A DNA stretch of 33,483 nt, taken from NCBI RefSeq assembly GCF_020532625.1, contig NZ_JAJAUY010000064.1, positions 1 to 33,483 on the forward strand. The letters run 5' to 3'. Position numbers and translations under genes: made by a program. The first letter of the stretch is position 1; every line of letters starts with the position of its first letter. Origin of the DNA: Streptomyces antimicrobicus. Lineage in GTDB: Bacteria; Actinomycetota; Actinomycetes; Streptomycetales; Streptomycetaceae. The notes under the pieces were generated by a model. That model did no database searches. It saw only the letters and a list, made by a program, of their open reading frames with translations, and was not told the DNA's origin. Below, piece by piece: positions 8,309-15,881 of this stretch.

Positions 8309-8614
8309 TCAGCTCGCGCCGTGGGCCGGGGCGATCTTCTCGACGCGTTCGGCGAGTTCGAAGTCCGTCTCGGTGACGGCGCCGCCCGCGCTGTGGGTGT
8401 GCACCGCCAGGCCGACGGTGTCGTAGCCCAGGGTGACATCGGAGTGGTGGTTCAACTGCTCCTGGATCACCACGATGTGGGCGACCAGGGCACCGGCGGC
8501 CGGGTGGCCGGGCAGGCGGTACGTGCGCCGGAGGCGGTCGCCTTCGAGGGCCCAGCCGGGCAGTTCCCGCAACCGGTCCTCGATCTCCTTCTGCGAAAGC
8601 GGCTCGTTCGCCAT
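8309..8614 (-). CDS. Pterin-4a-carbinolamine dehydratase-like protein
   Basis: A 101-residue protein matching the PCD/DCoH family in size. The motif ExxxHHSDVTLGY carries the paired histidines of the active site, where most members have HHP. The reaction would be dehydration of 4a-hydroxytetrahydrobiopterin, recycling the cofactor of aromatic amino-acid hydroxylases. No phenylalanine hydroxylase gene is adjacent, so the role is uncertain; several bacterial members of this family have other or unknown functions. ATG 8614 is chosen because GGAAGGAG lies 6-8 bases upstream and the sequence MANEPLSQKEIEDRL is a normal family start. Confidence 0.88.
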   Translation of the reverse strand: MANEPLSQKEIEDRLRELPGWALEGDRLRRTYRLPGHPAAGALVAHIVVIQEQLNHHSDVTLGYDTVGLAVHTHSAGGAVTETDFELAERVEKIAPAHGAS

Positions 8615-8649
8615 CGGCGACTCCTTCCCCGCGACAACGGAAACAACCG

Positions 8650-8673
8650 GACATGACGTGCAGTCAAGGTTCC
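8650..8673 (-). promoter_or_regulatory. Possible ECF-type promoter of the carbinolamine dehydratase-like gene
   Basis: On the minus strand GGAACC (8673-8668), a 15-base spacer and GTC (8652-8650) resemble the GGAAC...GTC pattern of ECF sigma factors, about 36 bases before the start codon. TTGACT at 8667-8662 overlaps it, but no matching -10 box follows. This is a weak assignment from pattern alone. Confidence 0.25.
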
Positions 8674-8778
8674 CACAGCGGCGGCCCGGGGGAAGCTTTC
8701 GCGCCATAGTGCGCGCGGGTGCTTCCGTCCCTTCCGGGCCCGCCGTGACGCCCCTATGCTCCTGCGCCGACGCGACTG

Positions 8779-8791
8779 TTACCGGCGGTAA
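8779..8791. promoter_or_regulatory. Operator-like palindrome TTACCGGCGGTAA
   Basis: Perfect 6-bp arms TTACCG/CGGTAA around a single G, 15 bases before the ATG of the FAD oxidoreductase and just upstream of its AGGGGG ribosome binding site. The AT-ended symmetrical form in GC-rich DNA is typical of TetR-family sites. No regulator can be named. Confidence 0.45.
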
Positions 8792-8806
8792 TGAGGGGGC
8801 ATCGGC

Positions 8807-10684
8807 ATGGACGTACCGAGGGCGGGGACCGGCCGGACAACGGGGGCGGGGACCGGCCGGACGGCGGGGACGGGCCGGGAGCCGGGCACCAGCGCCTCGC
8901 GGCGTACGTTCCTGGCGGGCACGGCAGGGGGCGCGGCCGGCGCCGCCGGACTCCTGGGCGCGACCCCGGCCGTCGCCGCCACGGCAGGCACGGCCGCCGC
9001 CGCACCGGCGGCGGCTCCCGCGGCACCCCGCCACGTCGCGGTCCTCGGCGGTGGCGTCGCCGGTCTGACCGCGGCCCACGAACTGGCCGAGCGCGGCTAC
9101 CGGGTGACCGTCTACGAACGCCGCGCCCTGGGCGGCAAGGCCCGCAGCATGGACGTCCCGGGCAGCGCCCGCGGCGCCCGCCGCGCCCTGCCCGCCGAGC
9201 ACGGCTTCCGGTTCGTCCCGGGGATCTACCACAACCTGCCCGACACCCTGCGCCGCATCCCGTTCCCCGGCAACGCCCACGGCGTGTGGGACAACCTCGT
9301 CGCGCCGAAGGAGATGATGTTCGCCCGTGCCGGGGGCCGCGAGGACCTGCGCGGGCCGATCCCCTGGCCCGGGCACTCCGGCGCCCCGCTCACCCTCGAC
9401 GAGATCCGCCGGGCGATCGAGGGGTTCCTGCAGACGCTGGTCCGCCTCCCCCCGCACGAGAGCGCCTACTTCGTGGACCGCGCGCTGGTCTTCCTGACCA
9501 GCTGCGACGAGCGCCGCGACCAGGTCTGGGAGTACACGCCCTGGTGGGACTTCGTCCGCGCCGAGCGGATGTCGACGGAGTACCGGCGCATCCTGGCCGT
9601 CGGCATCACCCGCAACATCGTGGCCACCAAGGCGGAGGAGGCCTCCACCCGTACGGTGGGCACCCTCGGCGAGGCGTTCGTCTACAACGCGCTCGGCCGC
9701 GGCGCGGACGGCCCGCCCGACCGGATCTTGAACCTGCCGACCAACGAGGCCTGGATCGACCCCTGGGAGGCTCATCTGCGCTCCCTCGGCGTGGAGTTCC
9801 GGATCGGCTGGACCGTCCGCGAGGTGCGGTACGGCGACGGCCGGGTCAGCGGGGTCGCCGTCGAGGGCCCCGGCGGCGAGCGCGTGACGGTGACGGCCGA
9901 CCACTACGTGTCCGCGCTGCCGGTCGAGCACGCCCGCCGCACCTGGGGCCCGGCGCTGCGCGCCGCCGACCCGATGCTGGGGCGCTGCGACAAGCTGGTG
10001 ACGGACTGGATGACCGGCATCCAGTTCTATCTGACCGAGCGGGCCCCGATGGTCCACGGCCACGTCAACTGCATCGACTCGCCCTGGTCGTTGACGGCGA
10101 TCCAGCAGGCCGAGCACTGGCCGGCCCGGGACTTCGCCGCCGACTACGGTGACGGCACCGCCGTGGACTGCCTCTCCGTGGACATCTCCGAGTGGGACAG
10201 GCCCGGGATCCTGTACGGCAAGACGGCCAAGCAGTGCACCCGCGACGAGGTCGCCCGCGAGGTCTGGGCGCAGCTGAAGGCCTCGCTCAACGACAGCGGA
10301 CGGACGGTGCTGCGGGACGGCACCTTGCACTCGTGGTTCCTGGACCCCGGCGTGGGCGGCCTCGGCACCCCGGAGCCGACCAACGAGGACCAGCTCCTGA
10401 TCCACCCCGTGGGCACCTTCCACCACCGGCCGAGCGCCGGCACCCGGATCCCCAACTTCTTCCTGAGCGGGGACTACGTGGCCGTGGACATCGACCTGGC
10501 GACGATGGAGGGCGCCAACGCCTCGGCCCGCGCCGCCGTCAACGCCCTGCTCGACCAGGACGGTTCGCCGGCCGCGCGGTGCACGGTGCGGCCGATGTAC
10601 CGGGCGCCGGAGATCGAGGTCCTGCGGCGGCACGACCGCTGGCGCCACCGTATCGGCCTGCGCAACGTCTTCGACCTGGGCTGA
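8807..10684 (+). CDS. Tat-exported FAD-dependent amine-oxidase/phytoene-desaturase-like oxidoreductase
   Basis: A 625-residue protein. A twin-arginine signal SRRTFL (residues 31-36) is followed by an Ala/Gly-rich hydrophobic stretch ending near TPAVAA, so it is probably exported folded with its cofactor. The dinucleotide-binding fold opens at about residue 75: HVAVLGGGVAGL, then HELAERGYRVTVYERR. The C-terminal NFFLSGDYVAVDIDLATMEGANASAR closes the FAD site as in amine oxidases and carotene desaturases or hydroxysqualene dehydroxylases. The N-terminus before the Arg pair is an unusual Gly-Thr-Gly-Arg repeat. ATG 8807 has AGGGGG upstream. No carotenoid or hopanoid genes are adjacent, so the substrate is open. 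The MmyB-type regulator gene begins 33 bases downstream. Confidence 0.85.
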   Translation: MDVPRAGTGRTTGAGTGRTAGTGREPGTSASRRTFLAGTAGGAAGAAGLLGATPAVAATAGTAAAAPAAAPAAPRHVAVLGGGVAGLTAAHELAERGYRVTVYERRALGGKARSMDVPGSARGARRALPAEHGFRFVPGIYHNLPDTLRRIPFPGNAHGVWDNLVAPKEMMFARAGGREDLRGPIPWPGHSGAPLTLDEIRRAIEGFLQTLVRLPPHESAYFVDRALVFLTSCDERRDQVWEYTPWWDFVRAERMSTEYRRILAVGITRNIVATKAEEASTRTVGTLGEAFVYNALGRGADGPPDRILNLPTNEAWIDPWEAHLRSLGVEFRIGWTVREVRYGDGRVSGVAVEGPGGERVTVTADHYVSALPVEHARRTWGPALRAADPMLGRCDKLVTDWMTGIQFYLTERAPMVHGHVNCIDSPWSLTAIQQAEHWPARDFAADYGDGTAVDCLSVDISEWDRPGILYGKTAKQCTRDEVAREVWAQLKASLNDSGRTVLRDGTLHSWFLDPGVGGLGTPEPTNEDQLLIHPVGTFHHRPSAGTRIPNFFLSGDYVAVDIDLATMEGANASARAAVNALLDQDGSPAARCTVRPMYRAPEIEVLRRHDRWRHRIGLRNVFDLG

Positions 10685-10705
10685 ACCGTTCGGCGGACCC
10701 TCGGC

Positions 10706-10711
10706 TACCGT
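10706..10711 (+). promoter_or_regulatory. Predicted -10 element (TACCGT) of a leaderless promoter for the XRE regulator
   Basis: TACCGT ends six bases before the ATG at 10718, and no convincing ribosome binding site is present. This TANNNT-N6-ATG spacing is the usual signature of leaderless transcripts in actinobacteria, so the A of the start codon is probably +1. Confidence 0.5.
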
Positions 10712-10717
10712 CGGGGC

Positions 10718-11524
10718 ATGACGACGACGTCCCGTGCGGCCGAGACCTCCGTAGGCGCGTTGCTGCGTACGTGGCGGGAGCGGCGCGGCCTCAGCCAGCT
10801 GGAGCTGGCGGGCCGCGCGGAGTCCTCCGCCCGGCACATCAGCTTCGTCGAGACCGGGCGGGCGCGGCCCAGCGAGGAGATGGTGCTGCGGCTGGCCGAC
10901 CGTCTCGACGTGCCGGTGCGGGAACGCAACGCGCTGCTACTCGCGGCCGGTTACGCGCCCCGCTTCGCCCAGACCCCGCTGGACGACCCCTCGATGGGGG
11001 CGCTGCGCGCGGGGCTGGAGCGGCTGCTGACCGGCTACGAGCCGTACCCGGCGATCGTCGTGGACGGCACGTACCACGTGATCGCCGCCAACCGGGGCGT
11101 CCTGATGCTGCTGGAGGGCCTGCCGGCGCACCTGCTGGAGCCGCCGCTGAACGCCATGCGGATCACGCTGCACCCCGAGGGCCTGGCGCCGAGGATCCGC
11201 AACCTCGCGCAGTGGCGCGGCCACCTGCTGGCCCAGATGGAACGGCAGATCGCGCTGGCCCGCTCCGAGCCGCTGCGCGCGCTGTACGAGGAGGTCTCGG
11301 CGTACCCGGTGCCGCACCGGGCGGGCGACGCCGCGCCGGCGGAGCCGGTGCCGTACTTCGCGCTGCCGCTGGTGATCGAGCACGACGGGCACGTGCTCTC
11401 GTTCGTGTCGTCCATCTCGACGTTCAACACCCCGATGGACGTGACGGTCGCCGAGCTGGCGATCGAGACGATGCTCCCGGCCGACCCGGCGACGGTGAAG
11501 TACCTGCGGTCAGTCGGCGGCTGA
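10718..11524 (+). CDS. XRE-family transcriptional regulator with MmyB-like ligand-binding domain
   Basis: A 268-residue regulator. Residues about 12-70 form a helix-turn-helix: VGALLRTWRERRGLSQLELAGRAESSARHIS, followed by ETGRARPSEEMVLRLADRLDVP. Residues about 100-265 match the MmyB-like domain, a PAS-related pocket found in many streptomycete regulators (opening YPAIVVDGTYHVIAANRGVLMLL). In this family the target is usually an adjacent oxidoreductase gene; here the candidates are the upstream FAD enzyme and the convergent membrane protein. Its last 15 bases overlap the end of the opposite-strand membrane-protein gene. Ligand unknown; fatty acids have been proposed for related proteins. Confidence 0.92.
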   Translation: MTTTSRAAETSVGALLRTWRERRGLSQLELAGRAESSARHISFVETGRARPSEEMVLRLADRLDVPVRERNALLLAAGYAPRFAQTPLDDPSMGALRAGLERLLTGYEPYPAIVVDGTYHVIAANRGVLMLLEGLPAHLLEPPLNAMRITLHPEGLAPRIRNLAQWRGHLLAQMERQIALARSEPLRALYEEVSAYPVPHRAGDAAPAEPVPYFALPLVIEHDGHVLSFVSSISTFNTPMDVTVAELAIETMLPADPATVKYLRSVGG

Positions 11525-11926
11525 GCGCAGCGCCAGCTGCTGGAGCACCGCGAACAGCGCGACGGTGAGGGCCTGCGCCGGGATCCACACGGTCCCGGCG
11601 GTGGTCGGCTCGAGCCAGGCGACCAGGGCGACCAGGCTGGCCGCGGCCCAGAGGTGGTTGGTCGCGACCACGGCCTTGACCCAGCCGGCGGCCGGGTGCT
11701 GCCGGGAGGCAAGCAGCCCGACCCCGGCGCCGTAGGCGACGAGCAGGACCCCGAGCTCCAGCAGCAGCCCCTGCCCGATCCCCAGCAGCCGCCCGAGCGG
11801 CGCCGAGAAGGCGACGTAGGCCAGACCGTTGGCGGTGGTGACGACGGAGTCGAGGGCGAGGAACCGGCGCAGCGCGGCCCGCGGCCGGTCGGTACGGGCG
11901 ATGCTGCCGAGCAGGGTTGCGGACAT
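11510..11926 (-). CDS. Small integral membrane protein of unknown function
   Basis: A 138-residue protein with four hydrophobic segments at about residues 27-46, 50-73, 82-104 and 112-133 and a short basic N-terminus (MSATLLGSIARTDRPRAALRR), so a four-helix inner-membrane protein is likely. I do not recognise a named family. ATG 11926 is preceded by GGAGGTT about nine bases upstream. It converges on the XRE/MmyB regulator gene and overlaps its 3' end by 15 bases, so antisense interference is possible. A 10-bp-stem hairpin and a 17-bp palindrome lie in its upstream region. Confidence 0.8.
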   Translation of the reverse strand: MSATLLGSIARTDRPRAALRRFLALDSVVTTANGLAYVAFSAPLGRLLGIGQGLLLELGVLLVAYGAGVGLLASRQHPAAGWVKAVVATNHLWAAASLVALVAWLEPTTAGTVWIPAQALTVALFAVLQQLALRSAAD

Positions 11927-11972
11927 GGCGGATCAACCTCCGTCGAGGACCGATGGGTGAGGGGACCCGGTT

Positions 11973-11998
11973 CCGGAGGGCGAGTGCGCGCCCTCCGG
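11973..11998 (-). terminator. Hairpin between folD-type gene and the membrane-protein gene
   Basis: Perfect 10-bp stem (11973-11982 with 11989-11998) with loop AGTGCG. It lies 70 bases after the folD-type stop and 47 bases before the next start on the same strand. It may end folD transcription or form a structure in the 5' leader of the membrane-protein gene. No T-run follows. Confidence 0.4.
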
Positions 11999-12039
11999 AC
12001 CCGATGCCTCAACCTTGCCGGGCGGCGGCGACGGGGTCG

Positions 12040-12056
12040 ATTACCCGCGGGGTAAT
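12040..12056. promoter_or_regulatory. Operator-like palindrome ATTACCCGCGGGGTAAT
   Basis: Perfect 7-bp arms ATTACCC/GGGTAAT around GCG, about 114 bases upstream of the membrane-protein start and 12 bases after the folD-type stop. It is the most AT-rich symmetrical element in the interval. It shares TTACC...GGTAA arms with the palindrome at 8779-8791, so both may bind related regulators. Confidence 0.45.
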
Positions 12057-12067
12057 GGCGGGCCGGG

Positions 12068-12955
12068 TCAGCCGAGGTCGGCGAGGTCCACGCCGGCCTG
12101 GGCCGCGGCGGCCCGGACGGTCTGCTCCAGCAGGACGGCGATGGTCATGGGGCCGACGCCGCCGGGCACGGGGGTGATCAGCGAGGCGCGGGCGGCGGCC
12201 GACTCGAAGTGGACGTCGCCGACGTTGCCCTCGTTGTAGCCGGCGTCCAGGACCACCGCGCCGGGCTTGATGTCCTCGCCGCGGATGAACTCGGCCTTGC
12301 CGACCGCGGCCACCAGCACGTCGGCCTGGCGGACGATCGAGGACAGGTCCTCGGTGCGGGAGTGACAGTAGGTGACGGTGGCGTTGCGCTCCAGGAGCAG
12401 CATGCCGGCCGGCTTGCCGAGGATGGCGCTGCGGCCGACGACCACGGCGTGCTTGCCGGTGAGGTCCACCTCGTACTCCTCCAGCAGGCGCATGATGCCG
12501 CCGGGGGTGCAGGAGACGAAGCCGGGCAGGCCGAAGCCCATGGCGGCGAAGGAGTGCATGGTGACGCCGTCGACGTCCTTGCCCGGAGCGATCGCTTCAA
12601 AAGCGGCGCGCTCGTCGATGTGGTGCGGCACCGGGTGCTGGAGCAGGATGCCGCTGATCTCCGGGTCCTCGGAGAGCGCGGTGATGGTGGCGACCAGTTC
12701 CTCGGTGGTGGTCTGCGCCGGGAGCGCCACGTGGCGGGAGGTGATGCCCGCCTTGGCGCAACGGTTCTGCTTCATCCGGACGTACGTCACGGAGGCCGGG
12801 TCCTCACCGACCAGGACGGTGGCCAGGCAGGGCGCCTTGCCGGTGCGGGCGGTGAGCGCGGCGGCGAGGTCGGCGGTGCGCTCGCTGATCCGGCGGGCCA
12901 GCGCGGTGCCGTCCATCAGCCGGGCGGTCCGGTCGGTCGGGGTGGCAGTCGTCAC
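12068..12955 (-). CDS. folD: Methylenetetrahydrofolate dehydrogenase/cyclohydrolase (FolD), atypical subgroup
   Basis: A 295-residue FolD homologue interconverting 5,10-methylene-, methenyl- and formyl-tetrahydrofolate using NADP. The catalytic lysine sits in YVRMKQNRCAKAGI, the folate-binding loop reads LLQHPVP where most FolD have QLPLP, GKDVDG carries the conserved aspartate, and VVVGRSAILGKPAGMLLLE plus TPVPGGVGPMTIA complete the fold. The segment VVLDAGYNEGNVGDV replaces the usual VIDVGI. These differences suggest a second FolD type rather than the main housekeeping copy. The start is GTG 12955, five bases after AGGAG; the frame is open to 13111, but that stretch shows no family similarity. 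It is divergent from a methyltransferase-like gene. Confidence 0.9.
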   Translation of the reverse strand: MTTATPTDRTARLMDGTALARRISERTADLAAALTARTGKAPCLATVLVGEDPASVTYVRMKQNRCAKAGITSRHVALPAQTTTEELVATITALSEDPEISGILLQHPVPHHIDERAAFEAIAPGKDVDGVTMHSFAAMGFGLPGFVSCTPGGIMRLLEEYEVDLTGKHAVVVGRSAILGKPAGMLLLERNATVTYCHSRTEDLSSIVRQADVLVAAVGKAEFIRGEDIKPGAVVLDAGYNEGNVGDVHFESAAARASLITPVPGGVGPMTIAVLLEQTVRAAAAQAGVDLADLG

Positions 12956-13184
12956 GGGGTCTCCTGAACGTCGCTGCGGCGCGCGTGTCGGACGCGCGGT
13001 TCGCGTGTCGTGTCGCGGTGTCGCCCAGGCGCGCGGCAGTCGACGTACGGGAGGCGGGTGCGGCCGTACGCGGGCCGCTCCCCGGTGGTGATCCACCCGA
13101 ACGCCAGTCACGGCCCGCCGCCCACTGTAGTCGACCCGTGGGAATCCGGTGGAGACCTGGGGAGCAAGCTGGGACGATCAAGAC

Positions 13185-13952
13185 ATGGCACCCACTTTCG
13201 ATCATCTCGTGAGCGAGGCGGAGTCCGTCTCGGTGGAGGGCTGGGACTTCTCCTGGCTCGACGGCCGGGCCAGCGAGCAGCGGCCCTCCTGGGGCTACCA
13301 GAAGATGCTCGGCGCCAAGCTGGCCGCCGTCCGCTCGGCCCTGGACGTCCAGACCGGCGGCGGCGAGGTCCTCGCCGGCGCCGTCGGGGCGGGCGGCCCC
13401 CCGCTGCTGGCGGCCACCGAGTCCTGGCCGCCGAACGTCGACAAGGCGACCCGGCTGCTGCACCCGCTGGGCGCGGTGGTGGTCGCGACCCCCGACGAGC
13501 CGCCGCTGCCGTTCGGGGACGAGGCCTTCGACCTGGTGACCAGCCGGCATCCGGTGACCATCTGGTGGGAGGAGATCGCGCGGGTGCTGCGGCCGGGAGG
13601 CACCTACTTCTCGCAGCAGGTCGGGCCCGCGAGCGTGTTCGAGCTCGTCGAGTACTTCCTCGGCCCGCAGCCGGAGGAGGTGCGCCGGGCCCGCCACCCC
13701 GACGACGCGGTCGCCGACGCCCGGAAGGCCGGACTGGAGGTCGTCGACCTGCGGTCGGAGCGGCTGCGGACGGAGTTCCACGACATCGGTGCGGTGATCT
13801 ACTTCCTGCGCAAGGTGATCTGGATGGTGCCCGGCTTCACGGTCGCCGGCCACCGGGACCGGCTGCGCGAGCTCCACGAACGGATCGAGAGCGAGGGTCC
13901 GTTCGTCGCCCACACCGCCCGCTTCCTGATCGAGGCGCGCAAGCCCGGCTGA
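13185..13952 (+). CDS. Class I SAM-dependent methyltransferase-like protein
   Basis: A 255-residue protein. LDVQTGGGEVLAG is a glycine-rich motif-I equivalent, PLPFGDEAFDLVTSRHPV matches motif IV, and IARVLRPGGTYFSQQV matches the post-strand-5 motif of class I methyltransferases. ATG 13185 gives the N-terminus MAPTFDHLVSEAESV; a GTG at 13149 in the same frame is possible but lacks a better ribosome site. It is divergent from folD across about 230 bases and is followed by the hrdB promoter region. Substrate unknown. Confidence 0.85.
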   Translation: MAPTFDHLVSEAESVSVEGWDFSWLDGRASEQRPSWGYQKMLGAKLAAVRSALDVQTGGGEVLAGAVGAGGPPLLAATESWPPNVDKATRLLHPLGAVVVATPDEPPLPFGDEAFDLVTSRHPVTIWWEEIARVLRPGGTYFSQQVGPASVFELVEYFLGPQPEEVRRARHPDDAVADARKAGLEVVDLRSERLRTEFHDIGAVIYFLRKVIWMVPGFTVAGHRDRLRELHERIESEGPFVAHTARFLIEARKPG

Positions 13953-14037
13953 GCCGGGCCGGATTCGGGGGCCCGATGCGCCAGGGGCCCGGGAGGTTGC
14001 GTCCAGGCGGCGTGGCGCAGGTCACTCAATTCAGCGC

Positions 14038-14065
14038 GTAACGAATCGACTCGGGCGCGCGATGA
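14038..14065 (+). promoter_or_regulatory. hrdB distal promoter, ShbA-type (GTAACG-N16-CGATGA)
   Basis: GTAACG (14038-14043) and CGATGA (14060-14065) are 16 bases apart. From memory, the main hrdB promoter in Streptomyces griseus and S. coelicolor is read by the ECF-type sigma factor ShbA and has GTAACC-N16-CGATGA, which this matches at 11 of 12 positions. Transcription would start near 14072, giving a leader of about 105 bases. Confidence 0.7.
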
Positions 14066-14091
14066 ACCGACAGGTGTCTTCACGCGGCCCC

Positions 14092-14117
14092 GGAATACCG
14101 ACCCCACGGGGCCTGTT
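14092..14117 (+). promoter_or_regulatory. hrdB proximal promoter, SigR-type (GGAAT-N18-GTT)
   Basis: GGAAT (14092-14096) and GTT (14115-14117) are exactly 18 bases apart, the consensus of the thiol-oxidative-stress sigma factor SigR. SigR is known to read a second hrdB promoter in S. coelicolor. Transcription would start near 14124, about 54 bases before the start codon. Confidence 0.65.
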
Positions 14118-14177
14118 TCCGCAAGGACGCGCGATGATGTCCCGCCCGCCCTATCTGTTCGCAACGAGAGGCTTCTT

Positions 14178-15758
14178 GTGTCGCTCAGCCCGTCCCGTAC
14201 GTTCCCTCCGGAGATCGCCGAATCCGAGGCCCTGGTCGCTCTCGTCGAGCGTGGCCGCGAGCAGGGTCACATCAACGGTGACGACGTGCGCCAGGCTTTC
14301 GAGGCCGGCCGCATCCCGGTGGACCAGTGGAAGCGGGTCCTGCGCAGCCTGAACCAGGTCCTGGACGAGGAGGGCGTCGCGCTGCACGTCAGCGCCGCCC
14401 CGGCCACCAAGCCCGCCGCCAAGAAGCCCCGCAAGACGGCAGCGGCCCCGGCCCGTACCGCGACCAAGAAGGCGGCCGCCGCGCCGCGTCCCATCGGCGC
14501 GCGCAAGACCGCGGCCACGGCTCCCGCCGCGACGATATCCACGTCGCCGGCGGCTCCGGCCGCCACCGAGGACGAGGTGACGGCCGCCCCTTCGGCGACC
14601 GCCGTCGCCGAGCCGAAGAAGCGCACCGTCAAGAAGACCGCCGCCAAGAAGACGGCCGTCAAGAAGACCGCCGCGAAGAAGACCTCGGCCAAGGACGCCG
14701 ACGACGAGGCCATCGACGTCGAGAACGACGAGATCTTCGAGGACCTCACCGACGACACCGAGGAGGAGCCGAAGTCCGGCGGCCAGGGCTTCGTGCTGTC
14801 CGACGAGGACGACGACGACGCCCCGGCCCAGACGGTCATGGTGGCCGGCGCCACCGCCGACCCGGTCAAGGACTACCTCAAGCTGATCGGCAAGGTGCCG
14901 CTCCTCAACGCCGAGCAGGAGGTCGAGCTCGCCAAGCGCATCGAGGCGGGCCTGTTCTCCGAGTACAAGCTGGAGGAGGAAGAGGACCTCAAGCCGGCGT
15001 ACCGGCGTGAGCTGGAGATCCTCGTCGAGGACGGCAAGCGGGCCAAGAACCACCTGCTGGAGGCCAACCTCCGCCTGGTGGTCTCCCTCGCCAAGCGCTA
15101 CACCGGCCGCGGCATGCTCTTCCTGGACCTGATCCAGGAGGGCAACGTCGGTCTGATCCGCGCGGTGGAGAAGTTCGACTACACCAAGGGATTCAAGTTC
15201 TCCACCTACGCCACCTGGTGGATCCGGCAGGCGATCACCCGTGCCATGGCCGACCAGTCCCGCACCATCCGCATCCCCGTGCACATGGTCGAGATCATCA
15301 ACAAGCTCGCCCGGGTGCAGCGCCAGATGCTCCAGGACCTGGGCCGCGAGCCCACCCCGGAGGAGCTGGGCAAAGAGCTCGACATGACCCCGGAGAAGGT
15401 CATCGAGGTCCAGAAGTACGGCCGTGAGCCGATCTCCCTGCACACCCCGCTGGGTGAGGAGGGCGACAGCGAGTTCGGTGACCTCATCGAGGACTCCGAG
15501 GCGGTCGTCCCGGCGGACGCGGTCTCCTTCACCTTCCTGCAGGAGCAGCTCCAGTCCATCCTGGGCACGCTCTCGGAGCGCGAGGCGGGCGTGGTCTCCA
15601 TGCGCTACGGCCTGAACGACGGCCAGCCCAAGACGCTGGACGAGATCGGCCGGGTGTACGGCGTCACGCGTGAGCGGATCCGTCAGATCGAGTCCAAGAC
15701 GATGTCGAAGCTGCGCCACCCGTCGCGTTCGCAGGTGCTGCGCGACTACCTCGACTAA
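14178..15758 (+). CDS. hrdB: Principal RNA polymerase sigma factor HrdB (RpoD type)
   Basis: A 526-residue primary sigma-70 factor. It opens with MSLSPSRTFPPEIAESEALVAL and region 1.1-like sequence, followed by an Ala/Lys/Thr/Pro-rich stretch with KKTAAKK repeats (about residues 75-172), an acidic segment, then GATADPVKDYLKLIGKVPLL (region 1.2). Region 2 (about 290-365) includes FSTYATWWIRQAITRAMADQ, the -10 recognition and melting part. Region 3 carries GREPTPEEL. Region 4 ends with LDEIGRVYGVTRERIRQIES, the -35 recognition helix. Sequence and length agree with Streptomyces HrdB (511 residues in S. coelicolor from memory). The start is GTG 14178, six bases after GAGAGG. It is read from two upstream promoters and ends at a powerful hairpin. 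Confidence 0.98.
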   Translation: MSLSPSRTFPPEIAESEALVALVERGREQGHINGDDVRQAFEAGRIPVDQWKRVLRSLNQVLDEEGVALHVSAAPATKPAAKKPRKTAAAPARTATKKAAAAPRPIGARKTAATAPAATISTSPAAPAATEDEVTAAPSATAVAEPKKRTVKKTAAKKTAVKKTAAKKTSAKDADDEAIDVENDEIFEDLTDDTEEEPKSGGQGFVLSDEDDDDAPAQTVMVAGATADPVKDYLKLIGKVPLLNAEQEVELAKRIEAGLFSEYKLEEEEDLKPAYRRELEILVEDGKRAKNHLLEANLRLVVSLAKRYTGRGMLFLDLIQEGNVGLIRAVEKFDYTKGFKFSTYATWWIRQAITRAMADQSRTIRIPVHMVEIINKLARVQRQMLQDLGREPTPEELGKELDMTPEKVIEVQKYGREPISLHTPLGEEGDSEFGDLIEDSEAVVPADAVSFTFLQEQLQSILGTLSEREAGVVSMRYGLNDGQPKTLDEIGRVYGVTRERIRQIESKTMSKLRHPSRSQVLRDYLD

Positions 15759-15798
15759 GAGGCACGGGGTCCGCCGACCGCAGGAGGCCCCGGACCGC

Positions 15799-15848
15799 GC
15801 GAACGCCGGGAGGCCGGCCCCTCAGGGGGCCGGCCTCCCGGCGTTCGC
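15799..15848. terminator. Strong bidirectional terminator hairpin after hrdB
   Basis: A perfect 23-bp inverted repeat (15799-15821 with 15826-15848) around the tetraloop TCAG, centred between the convergent hrdB and APC permease stops. Its symmetry suits termination in both directions; no T-run is needed in this group. Confidence 0.8.
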
Positions 15849-15881
15849 CGTGCCCGTCGGCGGACGTCGGGCGGGGCTGCG

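Noticed and set aside
14062..14352. Upstream ORF starting with ATG in the hrdB leader
   Set aside because: Its ATG lies inside the ShbA-type -10 box, so it would not be on the main transcript, and it has no ribosome site.
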